From: Testudinibacter aquarius
GTDB taxonomy: Bacteria; Pseudomonadota; Gammaproteobacteria; Enterobacterales; Pasteurellaceae
DNA length: 64,000 bases
Direction: 5' to 3'
Assembly: GCF_004342725.1 (NCBI RefSeq)
Contig: NZ_SMCP01000009.1
Span: 53,274-117,273, forward strand
This document shows positions 21,181 through 30,012 of the stretch, one piece after another (the stretch's first letter is position 1; each line of letters opens with the position of its first letter). Position numbers and translations under genes: made by a program. Below the pieces are notes generated by a model. That model made no database searches and had not been told where the DNA came from. It saw only the letters and a program-made list of their open reading frames with translations.

Positions 21181-21495
21181 TTACGGTTGTATAAACGCTT
21201 TTAACCACTGATCTAAATCGTATAGCTCGGCAAAATCCAGTACCAAGTGCGGTACATCAACCAATTTTACCTCGCCAAGCTTAGAATAGCGGTGAAGAAT
21301 TTCACATATTAACACAAAACCGGCAGAATCCACTGTCCCAAGTTGATTTAACTTAATCTCAAGACAAGATTTTTGAGTCTGAAACAAGGAAGCGCGCTGC
21401 TGCCACAACGGCAACAGCGTGCTTCGCGTCAAATCTCCCGCCAGTTGCAAACAGTACGCGTTTTCGCTACTGTTTATCTGCCACTTGAACGTCAA
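21181..21495 (-). CDS. mlaB: lipid asymmetry STAS-domain protein MlaB
   Basis: The 104-residue single STAS domain is identified by FQTQKSCLEIKLNQLGTVDSAG, in which TVDSAGF is the anti-sigma-antagonist-like loop. MlaB binds the ATPase MlaF on the cytoplasmic side and stabilises the MlaFEDB transporter. It follows mlaC by 10 bases and ends 28 bases before ibaG, keeping the conserved E. coli order. Confidence 0.88.
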   Translation of the reverse strand: MTFKWQINSSENAYCLQLAGDLTRSTLLPLWQQRASLFQTQKSCLEIKLNQLGTVDSAGFVLICEILHRYSKLGEVKLVDVPHLVLDFAELYDLDQWLKAFIQP

Positions 21496-21505
21496 TCAAC
21501 CCACC

Positions 21506-22147
21506 TTATTTTTCAAGTTTAATCGGAATAGCCGCACTTTTTTGGATTTGAGCGGTTAGTTCATCAATCCCTTTTTGGCGCAGAATATTGCTCCACTCGT
21601 TTTTCTTGGTTTCAACCATGCTGACGCCTTCCGCCGCCATGTCATAGGCTTGCCATGCACCGGTACGGGTATTTTTACGCCATTTAAAATCCAATTTAAT
21701 CGGCGCTGCGCCATTGGTTTGGATAATATTCACCCGAATGCTGACAATATTTTGATCACCAATCGGTTTCTCTCTTTCAATCTCAATATTTTGATTGTTA
21801 TACATGGTCAACACTTGAGCGTAGGATTGCTCAATAAAGTTAGAAAATGCACTAAAAAACTGCTCTCGCTGCGCCGGTGTCGTGCTTTTGAAATACTGTC
21901 CCAATACCAAAGACCCGGCATAATTCACATGCACATACGGCATTAATTCTAGTTTGACAATCGTGCGCATATAGTCTGGATTTTGCTTAATTTTGCTTTG
22001 ATTGGCACTGATTGAGGCAAACAGTTTATCCGATGCCTGCTGCATCAATTGATACGGGTTATCGGCAGCTACCGCTTGCATTGCGCCAAACAGCGACATC
22101 ACGGCAACCATCACAACCGCACATTTTTTAAACATTTTCTTCAACAT
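21506..22147 (-). CDS. mlaC: periplasmic phospholipid-binding protein MlaC
   Basis: A signal peptide (basic start, hydrophobic core at about residues 10-27, cut after AVAA) precedes a 185-residue periplasmic domain. Segments such as LMPYVHVNYAGSLVLGQYFK and LDFKWRKNTRTGAWQAYDM match MlaC/Ttg2D. MlaC shuttles phospholipid between the outer-membrane MlaA-porin complex and the inner-membrane MlaFEDB complex. Its position between mlaD and mlaB supports the call. Confidence 0.95.
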   Translation of the reverse strand: MLKKMFKKCAVVMVAVMSLFGAMQAVAADNPYQLMQQASDKLFASISANQSKIKQNPDYMRTIVKLELMPYVHVNYAGSLVLGQYFKSTTPAQREQFFSAFSNFIEQSYAQVLTMYNNQNIEIEREKPIGDQNIVSIRVNIIQTNGAAPIKLDFKWRKNTRTGAWQAYDMAAEGVSMVETKKNEWSNILRQKGIDELTAQIQKSAAIPIKLEK

Positions 22148-22176
22148 GACTTTCTCCTGTTCAATTAATCCGAAAA

Positions 22177-22680
22177 CTATTCTGTTTTATCGGTTTTCTC
22201 TGTTTTTTCACCGTCTTTCTTGTCACCATACAAGAATTGACCGATTAAATCTTCTAATACCATGGCTGAGGTCGTATCATGAATCGTATCTCCCTCTTTC
22301 AGCATGGCAATTTCACCATCATCAAAACCAATATTCAGCGCGATATATTGCTCCCCTAGAAGTCCTGAGGTTTTTATCGACAGCGAGCTGGTTTCCGGAA
22401 TATGGTTATATTCCTGATCAATACTCAAACTGACTTTAGGCAAATAACTGGTCGGATCTAAGCTGATTGCATTGACGCGTCCGATTACTACACCGCCGGT
22501 TTTGACTGGCGCCCGCACTTTAAGACCGCCGATATTATTAAAAGTTGCGTGCAGATTATAACTTTTACTTTGATGAAATCCCTGCACATTTGCCACTTTC
22601 AAGCCTAAAAAAACCAGTGCGGCGATTGCCAATAGCAGGAACAACCCGACCCAGAACTCATATTTAATGGTTTGACGCAT
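22177..22680 (-). CDS. mlaD: MCE-domain phospholipid transport protein MlaD
   Basis: One N-terminal membrane helix (about residues 7-28, FWVGLFLLLAIAALVFLGL) is followed by an MCE domain of about 80 residues with VRAPVKTGGVVIGRV and the SGLLGEQYIAL motif. The C terminus is Lys/Asp/Glu-rich. MlaD forms a hexameric ring in the periplasm on the MlaE dimer and receives lipid from MlaC. The size of 167 residues fits. Confidence 0.95.
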   Translation of the reverse strand: MRQTIKYEFWVGLFLLLAIAALVFLGLKVANVQGFHQSKSYNLHATFNNIGGLKVRAPVKTGGVVIGRVNAISLDPTSYLPKVSLSIDQEYNHIPETSSLSIKTSGLLGEQYIALNIGFDDGEIAMLKEGDTIHDTTSAMVLEDLIGQFLYGDKKDGEKTEKTDKTE

Positions 22681-22728
22681 TCTTTTTTCCTTTATTACTT
22701 TTATCTCTTACGATGACGTATCGCACGG

Positions 22729-23514
22729 TTAATTGCCGCCGAACATCATTGCGGTTAAAACAAAATCCAGTGCCAGCACAGCTAATGAGGCGTGCACCAC
22801 GGTTTTGGTGGTAGCACGGCTGATCCCTTCTGAAGTCGGGCGCGCATCGTAACCGTTAAACAGCGCAATCCACACCACTGCAACCGCAAAAACCGCACTT
22901 TTGATCATGCCGTTTAAAATATCGGTTTGCCAACTGACCGAATTTTGCATCACCGACCAGAAACTACCGCCATCAACCCCTTTCCAGTCCACCCCGACCA
23001 GTGAGCCGCCCCAAATGCCGATGGCTACAAAAATAATCGTTAGCAGCGGCATCGAGATAATCCCCGCCCAAAAACGGGGTGAAATCACTCGCCGTAGCGG
23101 ATCGACCGCCATCATTTCCAAACTGGAAAGCTGCTCTGTCGCTTTCATCAAGCCAATTTCAGCGGTCAACGCTGAGCCTGCGCGCCCGGCAAATAAAAGT
23201 GCGGTCACCACCGGGCCCAATTCACGCAACAATGAAAGTGCCACCAATTGTCCCAAACTACTTTCTGCCGCAAATCCCACCAACACCACATAGCCTTGCA
23301 AGCCTAACACCATGCCGATAAACAGCCCGGACAGCAAAATAATCAACAGTGACTGCACTCCAAGCACATACAGTTGCTTAACCAACAGTGGAAAATATTT
23401 TTTTGGCTGTGGCACGCCGACCAACGCGCCATAAAGCATAAAACCGGCGCGCCCAAGCGTTCTGAAAAAACCAATAGTACCGGCGCCTAATCTGGAAATA
23501 GCGGAAATGATCAT
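22729..23514 (-). CDS. mlaE: phospholipid ABC transporter permease MlaE
   Basis: The 261-residue multi-pass membrane protein has the MlaE/Ttg2B core [24 protein letters not shown] near residue 125-148 and the ending [31 protein letters not shown] segment. MlaE is the permease through which phospholipid passes between the inner-membrane leaflets. It overlaps the mlaF stop by 4 bases, which indicates coupled translation. An uptake signal lies near 23198. Confidence 0.96.
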   Translation of the reverse strand: MIISAISRLGAGTIGFFRTLGRAGFMLYGALVGVPQPKKYFPLLVKQLYVLGVQSLLIILLSGLFIGMVLGLQGYVVLVGFAAESSLGQLVALSLLRELGPVVTALLFAGRAGSALTAEIGLMKATEQLSSLEMMAVDPLRRVISPRFWAGIISMPLLTIIFVAIGIWGGSLVGVDWKGVDGGSFWSVMQNSVSWQTDILNGMIKSAVFAVAVVWIALFNGYDARPTSEGISRATTKTVVHASLAVLALDFVLTAMMFGGN

Positions 23515-24305
23515 ACAAATAACTCATCAATATAGTGTTGTGCCGGATAATGGAATTGCACCGGCCCATCTTCGTTACCGGACAGAAATTGAATCACGCG
23601 CGGATCCGCACTTTGTTGCAATTGCGCTGCGGTTCCTTCGGCAATCACGGTTTGATCAGCCACAATATAAGCATAATCAGCTATGCTCAACACCTCTTTC
23701 ACATCGTGCGACACCACAATGGAGGTAAGATGCAGGGTTTTATTCAAGCGTTTGATCAAACTCACGATTACCCCCATGCTGATAGGATCTTGCCCGGTGA
23801 AAGGCTCGTCATACATCACCAAATCCGGATCGAGCGCCACCGCTCTTGCCAACGCCACACGCCGCGCCATACCACCGGAAAGTTCGGACGGCATCAAATC
23901 AGCCGCACCGCGCAATCCGACCGCTTCTAATTTCATCAGCGTTAATTGACGGATCATCTCTTCCGGCAGATTACTATGCTCGCGCAGCGGAAAAGCCACG
24001 TTATCAAAGGTAGAAATATCCGTAAACAGTGCGCCGGATTGAAACAGCATTCCCATTCTTTTACGAATTTGATACAACTTGGCATTCGACAGGCGAGTGA
24101 TATCGCTGCCGTCAAATAAAATTTCGCCGGAATCAGGAAACAATTGACCACCGATCAGTTTCAACAGCGTCGTCTTACCGATTCCCGAAGGCCCCATAAT
24201 CGCGGTAATTTTACCGGTTTCGACTTTTAAATTCAGCCCTTGATAGATTGTGCGCGAACCTCGTTTGAACACCAGATCCTTCACTTCAACCAAATATTTA
24301 TTCAT
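23511..24305 (-). CDS. mlaF: phospholipid ABC transporter ATP-binding protein MlaF
   Basis: MlaF powers the Mla phospholipid transporter. Walker A is GPSGIGKTT, the signature is LSGGMARR, and Walker B reads [13 protein letters not shown]. The chosen ATG ([13 protein letters not shown]) has AAGG about 8 bases upstream and gives 264 residues; an in-frame ATG 21 bases earlier (MIKARHK) is possible. This is the first gene of the minus-strand mla-ibaG-murA cluster. The E. coli neighbours kdsD and kdsC are absent; instead lptC lies divergently. Confidence 0.96.
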   Translation of the reverse strand: MNKYLVEVKDLVFKRGSRTIYQGLNLKVETGKITAIMGPSGIGKTTLLKLIGGQLFPDSGEILFDGSDITRLSNAKLYQIRKRMGMLFQSGALFTDISTFDNVAFPLREHSNLPEEMIRQLTLMKLEAVGLRGAADLMPSELSGGMARRVALARAVALDPDLVMYDEPFTGQDPISMGVIVSLIKRLNKTLHLTSIVVSHDVKEVLSIADYAYIVADQTVIAEGTAAQLQQSADPRVIQFLSGNEDGPVQFHYPAQHYIDELFV

Positions 24306-24404
24306 TTTATGCCTTGCTTTTATCACGGATACCTAACGGTAATTAGGCGAAATCTTGTATGAAATTAATAACAATGTCAAATATTCCCCCGATTTTTGGT
24401 TAGG

Positions 24405-24428
24405 ATTAGGGTCTGTTGACCTTTATCT
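24405..24428 (+). repeat. short dispersed repeat ATTAGGGTC(T)GTTGA, copy A
   Basis: The copy lies in the 204-bp divergent gap between mlaF and lptC. It matches 17864-17887 at 20 of 24 positions. The rest of the gap is A/T-rich and must hold promoters for both mlaF and lptC, but I cannot assign a -35/-10 pair with confidence. Confidence 0.4.
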
Positions 24429-24509
24429 TCAGACGCTTTTCAATCTGAGAAGAATTTATGTTAGAATCCAAAATTATTAATCTTTTTAAACTATACGCTA
24501 GGAAAACCG

Positions 24510-25106
24510 ATGACTTCTCGTTGGAATATCGTTTTAGTGGTGATCGCACTGGCGTTGCTTGCTTGGTATTATTCGTTAAACCAGCAAGATAACGTCGATT
24601 TGGCTGCCCGTATTCAAAACAGCGGCAGCCCTGATTATATCGCCAATCAGATGGAAACCACCCTTTATTCACTGGACGGGCGCAAACAATATGTTGCAAC
24701 TGCCGATGAAGTGGAATATTTCCAAACTCAAGGGGATACACTGTTCAAAGCACCGGTCGTTTATTTATTCGAGGCCTCCAAAAATAGCGATAATCTGGTG
24801 CGTAGCTGGCGTTTGAGTGCGGATCAAGCCAAGATCAGCAAAGACAAGATACTCTATTTAAACGACAATGTTTCAATTCAAAGCTTGTTGCCGGAAAGCA
24901 AAATTCACAGTTTGCAAACCTCAAGTGCGGTCGTCAATTTAACGACACAAGATATAACATCTGATACAATGGTCAGCGTGGTCGGTCAAAGTTTTACCAC
25001 CACCGGCAAAAGCCTGAGCGGGAATCTTCGTCAGCAGATCGCAACGTTAAAAGAACAGGTGCAAACTCACTATGAGATTCAACAAAATGAAAACAAAAAT
25101 AATTAA
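24510..25106 (+). CDS. lptC: LPS export protein LptC
   Basis: LptC is a bitopic inner-membrane protein that passes lipopolysaccharide from the LptBFG transporter to LptA. One N-terminal helix (about residues 5-22) is followed by a periplasmic beta-jellyroll with PDYIANQMETTLYSLDGR and LRQQIATL near the end. The length of 198 residues fits. AGGA lies 8-11 bases before the ATG. It overlaps lptA. An uptake signal lies near 24924. E. coli has kdsC just upstream; here lptC leads its own unit. Confidence 0.94.
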   Translation: MTSRWNIVLVVIALALLAWYYSLNQQDNVDLAARIQNSGSPDYIANQMETTLYSLDGRKQYVATADEVEYFQTQGDTLFKAPVVYLFEASKNSDNLVRSWRLSADQAKISKDKILYLNDNVSIQSLLPESKIHSLQTSSAVVNLTTQDITSDTMVSVVGQSFTTTGKSLSGNLRQQIATLKEQVQTHYEIQQNENKNN

Positions 25107-25596
25107 ATCACTAACATTAGTCAGCGCGCTGTTACTCTCTTTTTCAGCTTCGGCATTGAAAGATGACAGCCAGCAACCTATTAATATAACGTCTGATAAC
25201 CAATCATTAGATTTGGAAAATAATATTGTAACCTTTACCGATAATGTGGTGATCACCCAAGGCTCGATTTTGATCAACGCCCGTCAAGTGACCATCACCC
25301 GCCCGAACAATGGCGGAGGTGGTAAAGAGAAAATCGAGGCAAACGGCAGTCCTGTGACTTTCCAGCAACAACTGGATAACGGCAAAATGATCAACGGGCG
25401 AGCCAACAAAGTCAATTACGATCTTGGCAGCCAATATTTAGTGTTGACCGGCAATGCCCAATTAAAACAATTAGACAGCCAAATTGATGCCGAAGTGATC
25501 ACCTATGATGTGCAACAGCAAAAAATGATCGCCAAAAACAGCGGCAAAGGCCGAGTGAAAACGATTTTATATCCGTCACAATTACAACAAAAATAA
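25087..25596 (+). CDS. lptA: periplasmic LPS-binding protein LptA
   Basis: LptA forms the periplasmic bridge that carries LPS from LptC to LptD. A signal peptide ending near SASA is followed by PINITSDNQSLDLENNIVTF, the start of the OstA-like beta-jellyroll. The start MKTKIIKSL was chosen for a standard signal peptide; an ATG 15 bases earlier (MRFNK) is also possible. Both overlap the end of lptC, so translation is coupled. The mature protein is about 145 residues, a little shorter than in E. coli. Confidence 0.93.
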   Translation: MKTKIIKSLTLVSALLLSFSASALKDDSQQPINITSDNQSLDLENNIVTFTDNVVITQGSILINARQVTITRPNNGGGGKEKIEANGSPVTFQQQLDNGKMINGRANKVNYDLGSQYLVLTGNAQLKQLDSQIDAEVITYDVQQQKMIAKNSGKGRVKTILYPSQLQQK

Positions 25597-25610
25597 TAGG
25601 TTAACTTTTT

Positions 25611-26336
25611 ATGTCTATTCTTTCGGCACAAAATCTGGCGAAATCCTATAAGGGACGCCAAGTTGTCCATGATGTCAGCTTGACCGTCAATTCCGGCGAA
25701 ATCGTCGGCTTGCTCGGCCCGAATGGCGCCGGCAAAACCACCACCTTTTATATGGTCGTCGGCTTAGTCAAAAACGACCACGGATCGATTAAGATCGACG
25801 ATTTGGATATTACCCTATTGCCGATGCATAACCGCGCACAACAAGGCATTGGCTATCTGCCGCAAGAAGCCTCAATTTTCCGTCGTTTAAGTGTTTATGA
25901 CAATTTAATGGCGGTGTTGGAAATTCGCAAAGATTTAACCCAAAAACAACGCAAACAACGGGCGGAAGAGCTGATCGATGAATTTCATATCGATCATATC
26001 CGCAATAACTCAGGACAATCATTGTCTGGTGGCGAACGTCGTCGGGTCGAAATTGCCCGTGCGCTGGCAGTCAATCCGAAATTTATTCTGTTAGACGAAC
26101 CTTTTGCCGGTGTTGACCCAATTTCGGTGATTGACATCAAAAAAATTATTTTACATCTTAAAGAGCGGGGCTTGGGTGTGTTGATCACCGATCATAACGT
26201 GCGCGAAACACTGGATGTTTGCGAACGGGCATATATCGTCAGTGCCGGCAACATGATTGCCACTGGCAGCCCACAGGATATTTTGCAAAATGAAGATGTA
26301 AAACGCGTTTACTTGGGCGATCAATTCAAACTATAG
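25611..26336 (+). CDS. lptB: LPS export ABC transporter ATP-binding protein LptB
   Basis: LptB is the ATPase of the LptB2FG transporter that extracts LPS from the inner membrane. Walker [10 protein letters not shown] lies at residues 36-44, the signature LSGGE at 138-142 and Walker B ending LDEP at 161-164. The length of 241 residues matches E. coli. It follows lptA by 14 bases. In E. coli rpoN and hpf come next; here ptsN follows directly after 33 bases. Confidence 0.97.
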   Translation: MSILSAQNLAKSYKGRQVVHDVSLTVNSGEIVGLLGPNGAGKTTTFYMVVGLVKNDHGSIKIDDLDITLLPMHNRAQQGIGYLPQEASIFRRLSVYDNLMAVLEIRKDLTQKQRKQRAEELIDEFHIDHIRNNSGQSLSGGERRRVEIARALAVNPKFILLDEPFAGVDPISVIDIKKIILHLKERGLGVLITDHNVRETLDVCERAYIVSAGNMIATGSPQDILQNEDVKRVYLGDQFKL

Positions 26337-26369
26337 CCTCGGTTAACCTCAACCAAGAGAGATTGTAAG

Positions 26370-26858
26370 ATGAAATTTACCCATTTGCTCAGCCCTGACA
26401 ATATTCGTCATGGTGTTATGGCATCAAGTAAAAAACGTATCCTCGAAATACTCAGCGAAATCATTGGTGCTGAAACCGAAGAAGATACCCAAATCTGCTT
26501 TGAGCATTTATGCGAACGGGAAAAAGTCGGTTGCACCGCACTTGGTGGTGGAATTGCGCTGCCGCGCGCCAAATTGTCGCAAGGAGAAAAACCGATTGCA
26601 GTTTTTCTACAACTCACCACACCTATTGACTACAAAGCACCGGATAATCGTGAGGTCGATCTGCTACTGGCGCTGTTTATTCCCATCGGTTTATGTCAAC
26701 AGTTTGCCCCATGTTTGCCGGAAATTGCCAAAAAATTAACGAATAAAACATTGGCAAAACAGCTGCGTGCCGCTAAAAGCAAAGAGGAGATCTGGGACAT
26801 TTTCTGCAAGTTGGATCAGCATAGTGAAGATGAATCTGTCGCCGTCAGCGCCAGTTGA
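26370..26858 (+). CDS. ptsN: PTS IIA-like nitrogen-regulatory protein PtsN, phospho-His replaced
   Basis: The 162-residue protein is a EIIA-Ntr (fructose/mannitol IIA fold) homologue. [18 protein letters not shown] matches the family, and [14 protein letters not shown] the C-terminal helix. The segment that reads IAIPHGK in E. coli, with phosphorylated His73, reads IALPRAK here, so Arg66 stands where the phosphoacceptor His belongs. The protein therefore should not receive phosphate from a Npr homologue and may act only by protein binding. It lies between lptB and rapZ. Confidence 0.9.
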   Translation: MKFTHLLSPDNIRHGVMASSKKRILEILSEIIGAETEEDTQICFEHLCEREKVGCTALGGGIALPRAKLSQGEKPIAVFLQLTTPIDYKAPDNREVDLLLALFIPIGLCQQFAPCLPEIAKKLTNKTLAKQLRAAKSKEEIWDIFCKLDQHSEDESVAVSAS

Positions 26859-26901
26859 TCACAACATTACTGATCACCCGGATTATAGGAGACTAGGCAA
26901 C

Positions 26902-27759
26902 ATGGAACTTATTATTATCAGCGGACGCTCTGGCTCCGGCAAATCAGTTGCCCTGCGTGCACTGGAAGACATCGGTTATTATTGTATTGATAACCTTCCG
27001 TTGGCGCTATTCAGCCAGTCGATTGATATTCTGAAAAATAACCAAGAATCCGTTGCTATCAGTCTGGATATTCGTAATATTCCCGAGTCGCCGATGCTAT
27101 TAGAGCAAGTATTGCAGCAACTGCCGTCTGATATCAAGGTCAAAACTATTTTCTTAGATTGTGAACCCAGTACTCTGATTCGGCGTTACAGCGACAGCCG
27201 CCGCCTACACCCGCTTTCGGTAAAAAATATCACCCTTGAAGCAGCAATAGAGATCGAGCGCGAAATGTTGGAGCCGCTGTTTCAACACGCCGATTTAATT
27301 CTGGATACCACGCAGATTTCTACCCATGAGCTGGCGGAAAAACTGCGCCAATTTCTACGTGGTAAATCCAATAAAGAGCTGAACATCGTATTTGAATCAT
27401 TTGGATTCAAATATGGCATTCCTCTGGATGCCGATTATGTGTTCGATGTACGTTTTTTGCCAAACCCACACTGGGAGCCGCAACTGCGCCCGATGACTGG
27501 GCTGGAAGAGCCGGTGATCGACTTTTTAAATCGGCAAAACGATGTGCATAATTTTATTTATACTACCCGCAACTATATTGAAACGTGGCTACCGCTGTTG
27601 GAAAAAAACAACCGCAGCTACCTGACGATTGCTATCGGTTGTACTGGCGGCAAGCACCGCTCAGTCTACATCGCTCAACAGCTAGGGGAGTATTTTCTAG
27701 GACGCGGCAAAAAAGTTCAGATTCAACATTCCTCACTCAGCAAACATAAATCTCAGTGA
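26902..27759 (+). CDS. rapZ: RNase adapter protein RapZ
   Basis: RapZ binds small RNAs and RNase E in enterobacteria and controls glmS, hence amino-sugar supply for the cell wall. Walker A GRSGSGKS lies at residues 8-15. The C-terminal RNA-binding part has [18 protein letters not shown]. The start MELIIISG has AGGAGA 8-14 bases upstream and gives 285 residues, the family length; an open frame extending further upstream is ignored. npr, the next gene in E. coli, is absent; a tRNA follows. Confidence 0.95.
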   Translation: MELIIISGRSGSGKSVALRALEDIGYYCIDNLPLALFSQSIDILKNNQESVAISLDIRNIPESPMLLEQVLQQLPSDIKVKTIFLDCEPSTLIRRYSDSRRLHPLSVKNITLEAAIEIEREMLEPLFQHADLILDTTQISTHELAEKLRQFLRGKSNKELNIVFESFGFKYGIPLDADYVFDVRFLPNPHWEPQLRPMTGLEEPVIDFLNRQNDVHNFIYTTRNYIETWLPLLEKNNRSYLTIAIGCTGGKHRSVYIAQQLGEYFLGRGKKVQIQHSSLSKHKSQ

Positions 27760-27768
27760 TTTCTCCGC

Positions 27769-27845
27769 GAATGTGTAGCTCAGCCGGATAGAGCAATCCC
27801 CTCCTAAGGGATAGGTCGGCGGTTCGAATCCGCCCACGTTCGCCA
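27769..27845 (+). tRNA. tRNA-Arg (anticodon CCU)
   Basis: The 77-nt cloverleaf starts GAATGTG and ends CACGTTC plus discriminator G and an encoded CCA. The anticodon stem ATCCC/GGGAT encloses CTCCTAA, giving anticodon CCU, which reads AGG. The T arm has GGTTCGAATCC. It lies 9 bases after rapZ. Confidence 0.95.
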
Positions 27846-27855
27846 TGTTTTTTAG

Positions 27856-28290
27856 TTATGGAAAAAAATCCGAACTTAGAATCTCTTCTAATGTCCAGAT
27901 TGGCTTACTTGGAAAATCTGAATCTGACATTGACGTTTCACGTGCGGCATCAAATATAGCAGACTCCCACGCCCACTCTAAGAACTCTTCTTTATTCATT
28001 GGATTTTTTAATGATGGAGAGTTTTTTATCAAACGTTCAATCGCTTTTCGCTGTTCTTTGATGGTCAATTCCCAACTTTTTCCGCGATGGCTCGGCTGAT
28101 AGCCCCATTTGAGCAAATGGGCAATCAATATTCGAAATCGATTATTCAGCTGCGACAGTTCACTTCTCCCCATGCTTTCCATCTCCTCAATAAGATTTTC
28201 GATATCTAATTGATTGAGTGCCCCAGCTCTCAGTAATTCAGTCTGCTCTGTCACCCAGCCATAGAAATCTTCATTGTATACTTTACTCAT
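27856..28290 (-). CDS. DUF29 family protein
   Basis: The 144-residue protein fits DUF29: NEDFYGWVTEQTELLRAG at the start, LDIENLIEEMESMGRSE in the middle, LLKWGYQPSHRGKSW, and the ending NSPSLKN. The family is widespread in cyanobacteria and patchy in proteobacteria, and its function is unknown. AGGTAG lies just before the ATG. The gene runs toward a tRNA-Arg gene whose 3' end is 10 bases away, a common place for acquired DNA. It contains no uptake signal, unlike most genes here. Confidence 0.85.
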   Translation of the reverse strand: MSKVYNEDFYGWVTEQTELLRAGALNQLDIENLIEEMESMGRSELSQLNNRFRILIAHLLKWGYQPSHRGKSWELTIKEQRKAIERLIKNSPSLKNPMNKEEFLEWAWESAIFDAARETSMSDSDFPSKPIWTLEEILSSDFFP

Positions 28291-28601
28291 ATCTACCTCT
28301 CCTCTAGTAGTTATGCCAATATAATGCCCTTATTGTAGGACTTTGGTCAAGTAGCTAGCCAACACCAATCTATCACTTGCTGATCCCATTTTTAGTTTTT
28401 AGCAAAAATTAACTGGCAATTTGATTTAGAGCGGTTTTTAGCAGAATTGCACTCTCTTTTTTATAACACTCCTGATAAAATACGCGCCATCTAGTTTGGT
28501 GGTTTATCATTGTGTAAACCATCGGAATCTGATGACAGAACGATTCCCTTTTTAACAGGGAATAATTATTTCTTATTTATAATTAAAGTAATGGAGCAGT
28601 T
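28291..28601 (+). promoter_or_regulatory. dcuB upstream region with alternative hairpins
   Basis: The 311-bp gap holds no gene. Close to dcuB it contains three inverted pairs: GGTTTA (28501-28506) / TAAACC (28515-28520), GGAATC (28524-28529) / GATTCC (28542-28547), and ATTCCC (28543-28548) / GGGAAT (28558-28563). The last two share the same central arm and cannot form together. The second is followed directly by CTTTTT, as in a weak terminator. I could not identify a convincing FNR or CRP site. Confidence 0.4.
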
Positions 28602-29918
28602 ATGTTTCTATTTCAATTTGCTATAGTTTTACTATGTATTTTGATTGGTGCCCGACTTGGCGGCATCGGCTTGGGAGTTATGGGGGGTTTAGGACTTGCC
28701 ATTTTAGCATTTGGATTCAATTTACAACCAACCAGCCCGCCGATCGACGTGATGTTGATGATTATGGCAGTGGTGTCTGCCGCTGCTGCCATGCAGGCAG
28801 CTGGTGGTTTGAACTATATGATTCAAATTGCAACTCGTATCTTGCGTAAAAATCCAAAATACATCACCTTTATTGCCCCGGCAGTAACTTACACCTTTAC
28901 CGTATTAGCGGGAACCGGTCATGTTGCCTATTCGGTGCTGCCAGTGATTGCGGAAGTCAGTCGTTACAACGGTGTACGCCCTTCACGTCCACTTTCAATG
29001 GCGGTTATCGCCTCACAATTTGCTATTGTTGCCAGCCCGATTGCGGCAGCGGTAGTTGCTTGTGTCGCCTATCTTGAGCCACAGGGGATAACACTGACTA
29101 ATGTCCTAAGTGTCACCGTTCCATCGACTATTTTAGGGATTGGGCTGGCATGTCTGTTTGTCAACAAAATGGGCAAAGAGCTGAAAGATGATCCGCACTA
29201 TCAACGCTTACTACAAGATCCTGAATATGCTGAAAAAAATGCAACCAGCTTAGATGTTGAGCATATGCCAATCAGCAAAAATGCGGTTCGTTCAGTCGGC
29301 TTGTTCCTGTTTGGTGCCTTGTTAGTTGTTGTTATGGGCGCATTCCCGGATTTGCGACCGCACTTTGACGGCAAAGCGATGGGTATGGCGCACACCATTG
29401 AAATTATCATGCTGACCATTGCGGCTTTGATTATTTTGATCTGTAAACCGGACGGCAACCAAATCACGCAAGGCTCGGTGTTCCATGCCGGTATGCGGGC
29501 AATCGTTGCGATTTTCGGGATTGCTTGGTTAGGCGACACCTTGATGGGCGCTCACATGACCGAAGTAAAAGAGATGGTTTCCGGTTTGGTGGAATTTGCT
29601 CCGTGGACCTTTGCGTTTGCGCTGTTTGCGTTGTCGGTGTTGGTCAACAGCCAAGGTGCGACAACCGCAGTATTAGTACCGCTAGGGATCTCATTAGGCT
29701 TGCCTGCGCCAGTGATTATCGCCACATTCGTTGCGGTAAACGGTTATTTCTTTATTCCTAACTACGGCCCGATTATTGCCTCAATCGACTTCGATACCAC
29801 GGGTACTACTCGAATCGGTAAATACATTTTTAACCATAGTTTTATGATTCCGGGCTTACTCAGTTTGATTTTCAGTTTGATCTTCGGCTTTATTTTCGCC
29901 GGTATTTTCTTGGGTTAA
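28602..29918 (+). CDS. dcuB: anaerobic C4-dicarboxylate transporter DcuB
   Basis: The 438-residue integral membrane protein of the Dcu family exchanges fumarate, malate or aspartate for succinate during fumarate respiration. Many hydrophobic helices are seen. Family segments include [43 protein letters not shown] and [16 protein letters not shown]. DcuA and DcuB are close relatives; I choose DcuB by its overall resemblance and by the Haemophilus annotation I recall, so the paralogue is less certain than the family. AATGGAG lies before the ATG. Confidence 0.88.
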   Translation: MFLFQFAIVLLCILIGARLGGIGLGVMGGLGLAILAFGFNLQPTSPPIDVMLMIMAVVSAAAAMQAAGGLNYMIQIATRILRKNPKYITFIAPAVTYTFTVLAGTGHVAYSVLPVIAEVSRYNGVRPSRPLSMAVIASQFAIVASPIAAAVVACVAYLEPQGITLTNVLSVTVPSTILGIGLACLFVNKMGKELKDDPHYQRLLQDPEYAEKNATSLDVEHMPISKNAVRSVGLFLFGALLVVVMGAFPDLRPHFDGKAMGMAHTIEIIMLTIAALIILICKPDGNQITQGSVFHAGMRAIVAIFGIAWLGDTLMGAHMTEVKEMVSGLVEFAPWTFAFALFALSVLVNSQGATTAVLVPLGISLGLPAPVIIATFVAVNGYFFIPNYGPIIASIDFDTTGTTRIGKYIFNHSFMIPGLLSLIFSLIFGFIFAGIFLG

Positions 29919-29940
29919 TCTGAACAGTTGAGATAAAAAT

Positions 29941-29973
29941 AAAGAGATAGACCGCACTTTGCGCTATCTCTTT
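29941..29973 (+). terminator. dcuB terminator with an uptake signal in the loop
   Basis: AAAGAGATAG and CTATCTCTTT are perfect 10-bp arms, followed by TTATTTTTT. The 13-nt loop is the uptake signal ACCGCACTTTGCG. It ends dcuB ahead of the convergent arcB. Confidence 0.8.
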
Positions 29974-30012
29974 TATTTTTTCATTATTCAAGTATCTTTT
30001 GTGCAATGGCAA

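Noticed and set aside
28447..28481. Possible dcuB promoter TTGCAC...TAAAAT
   Set aside because: The spacer is 23 bases, too long for a sigma-70 promoter.
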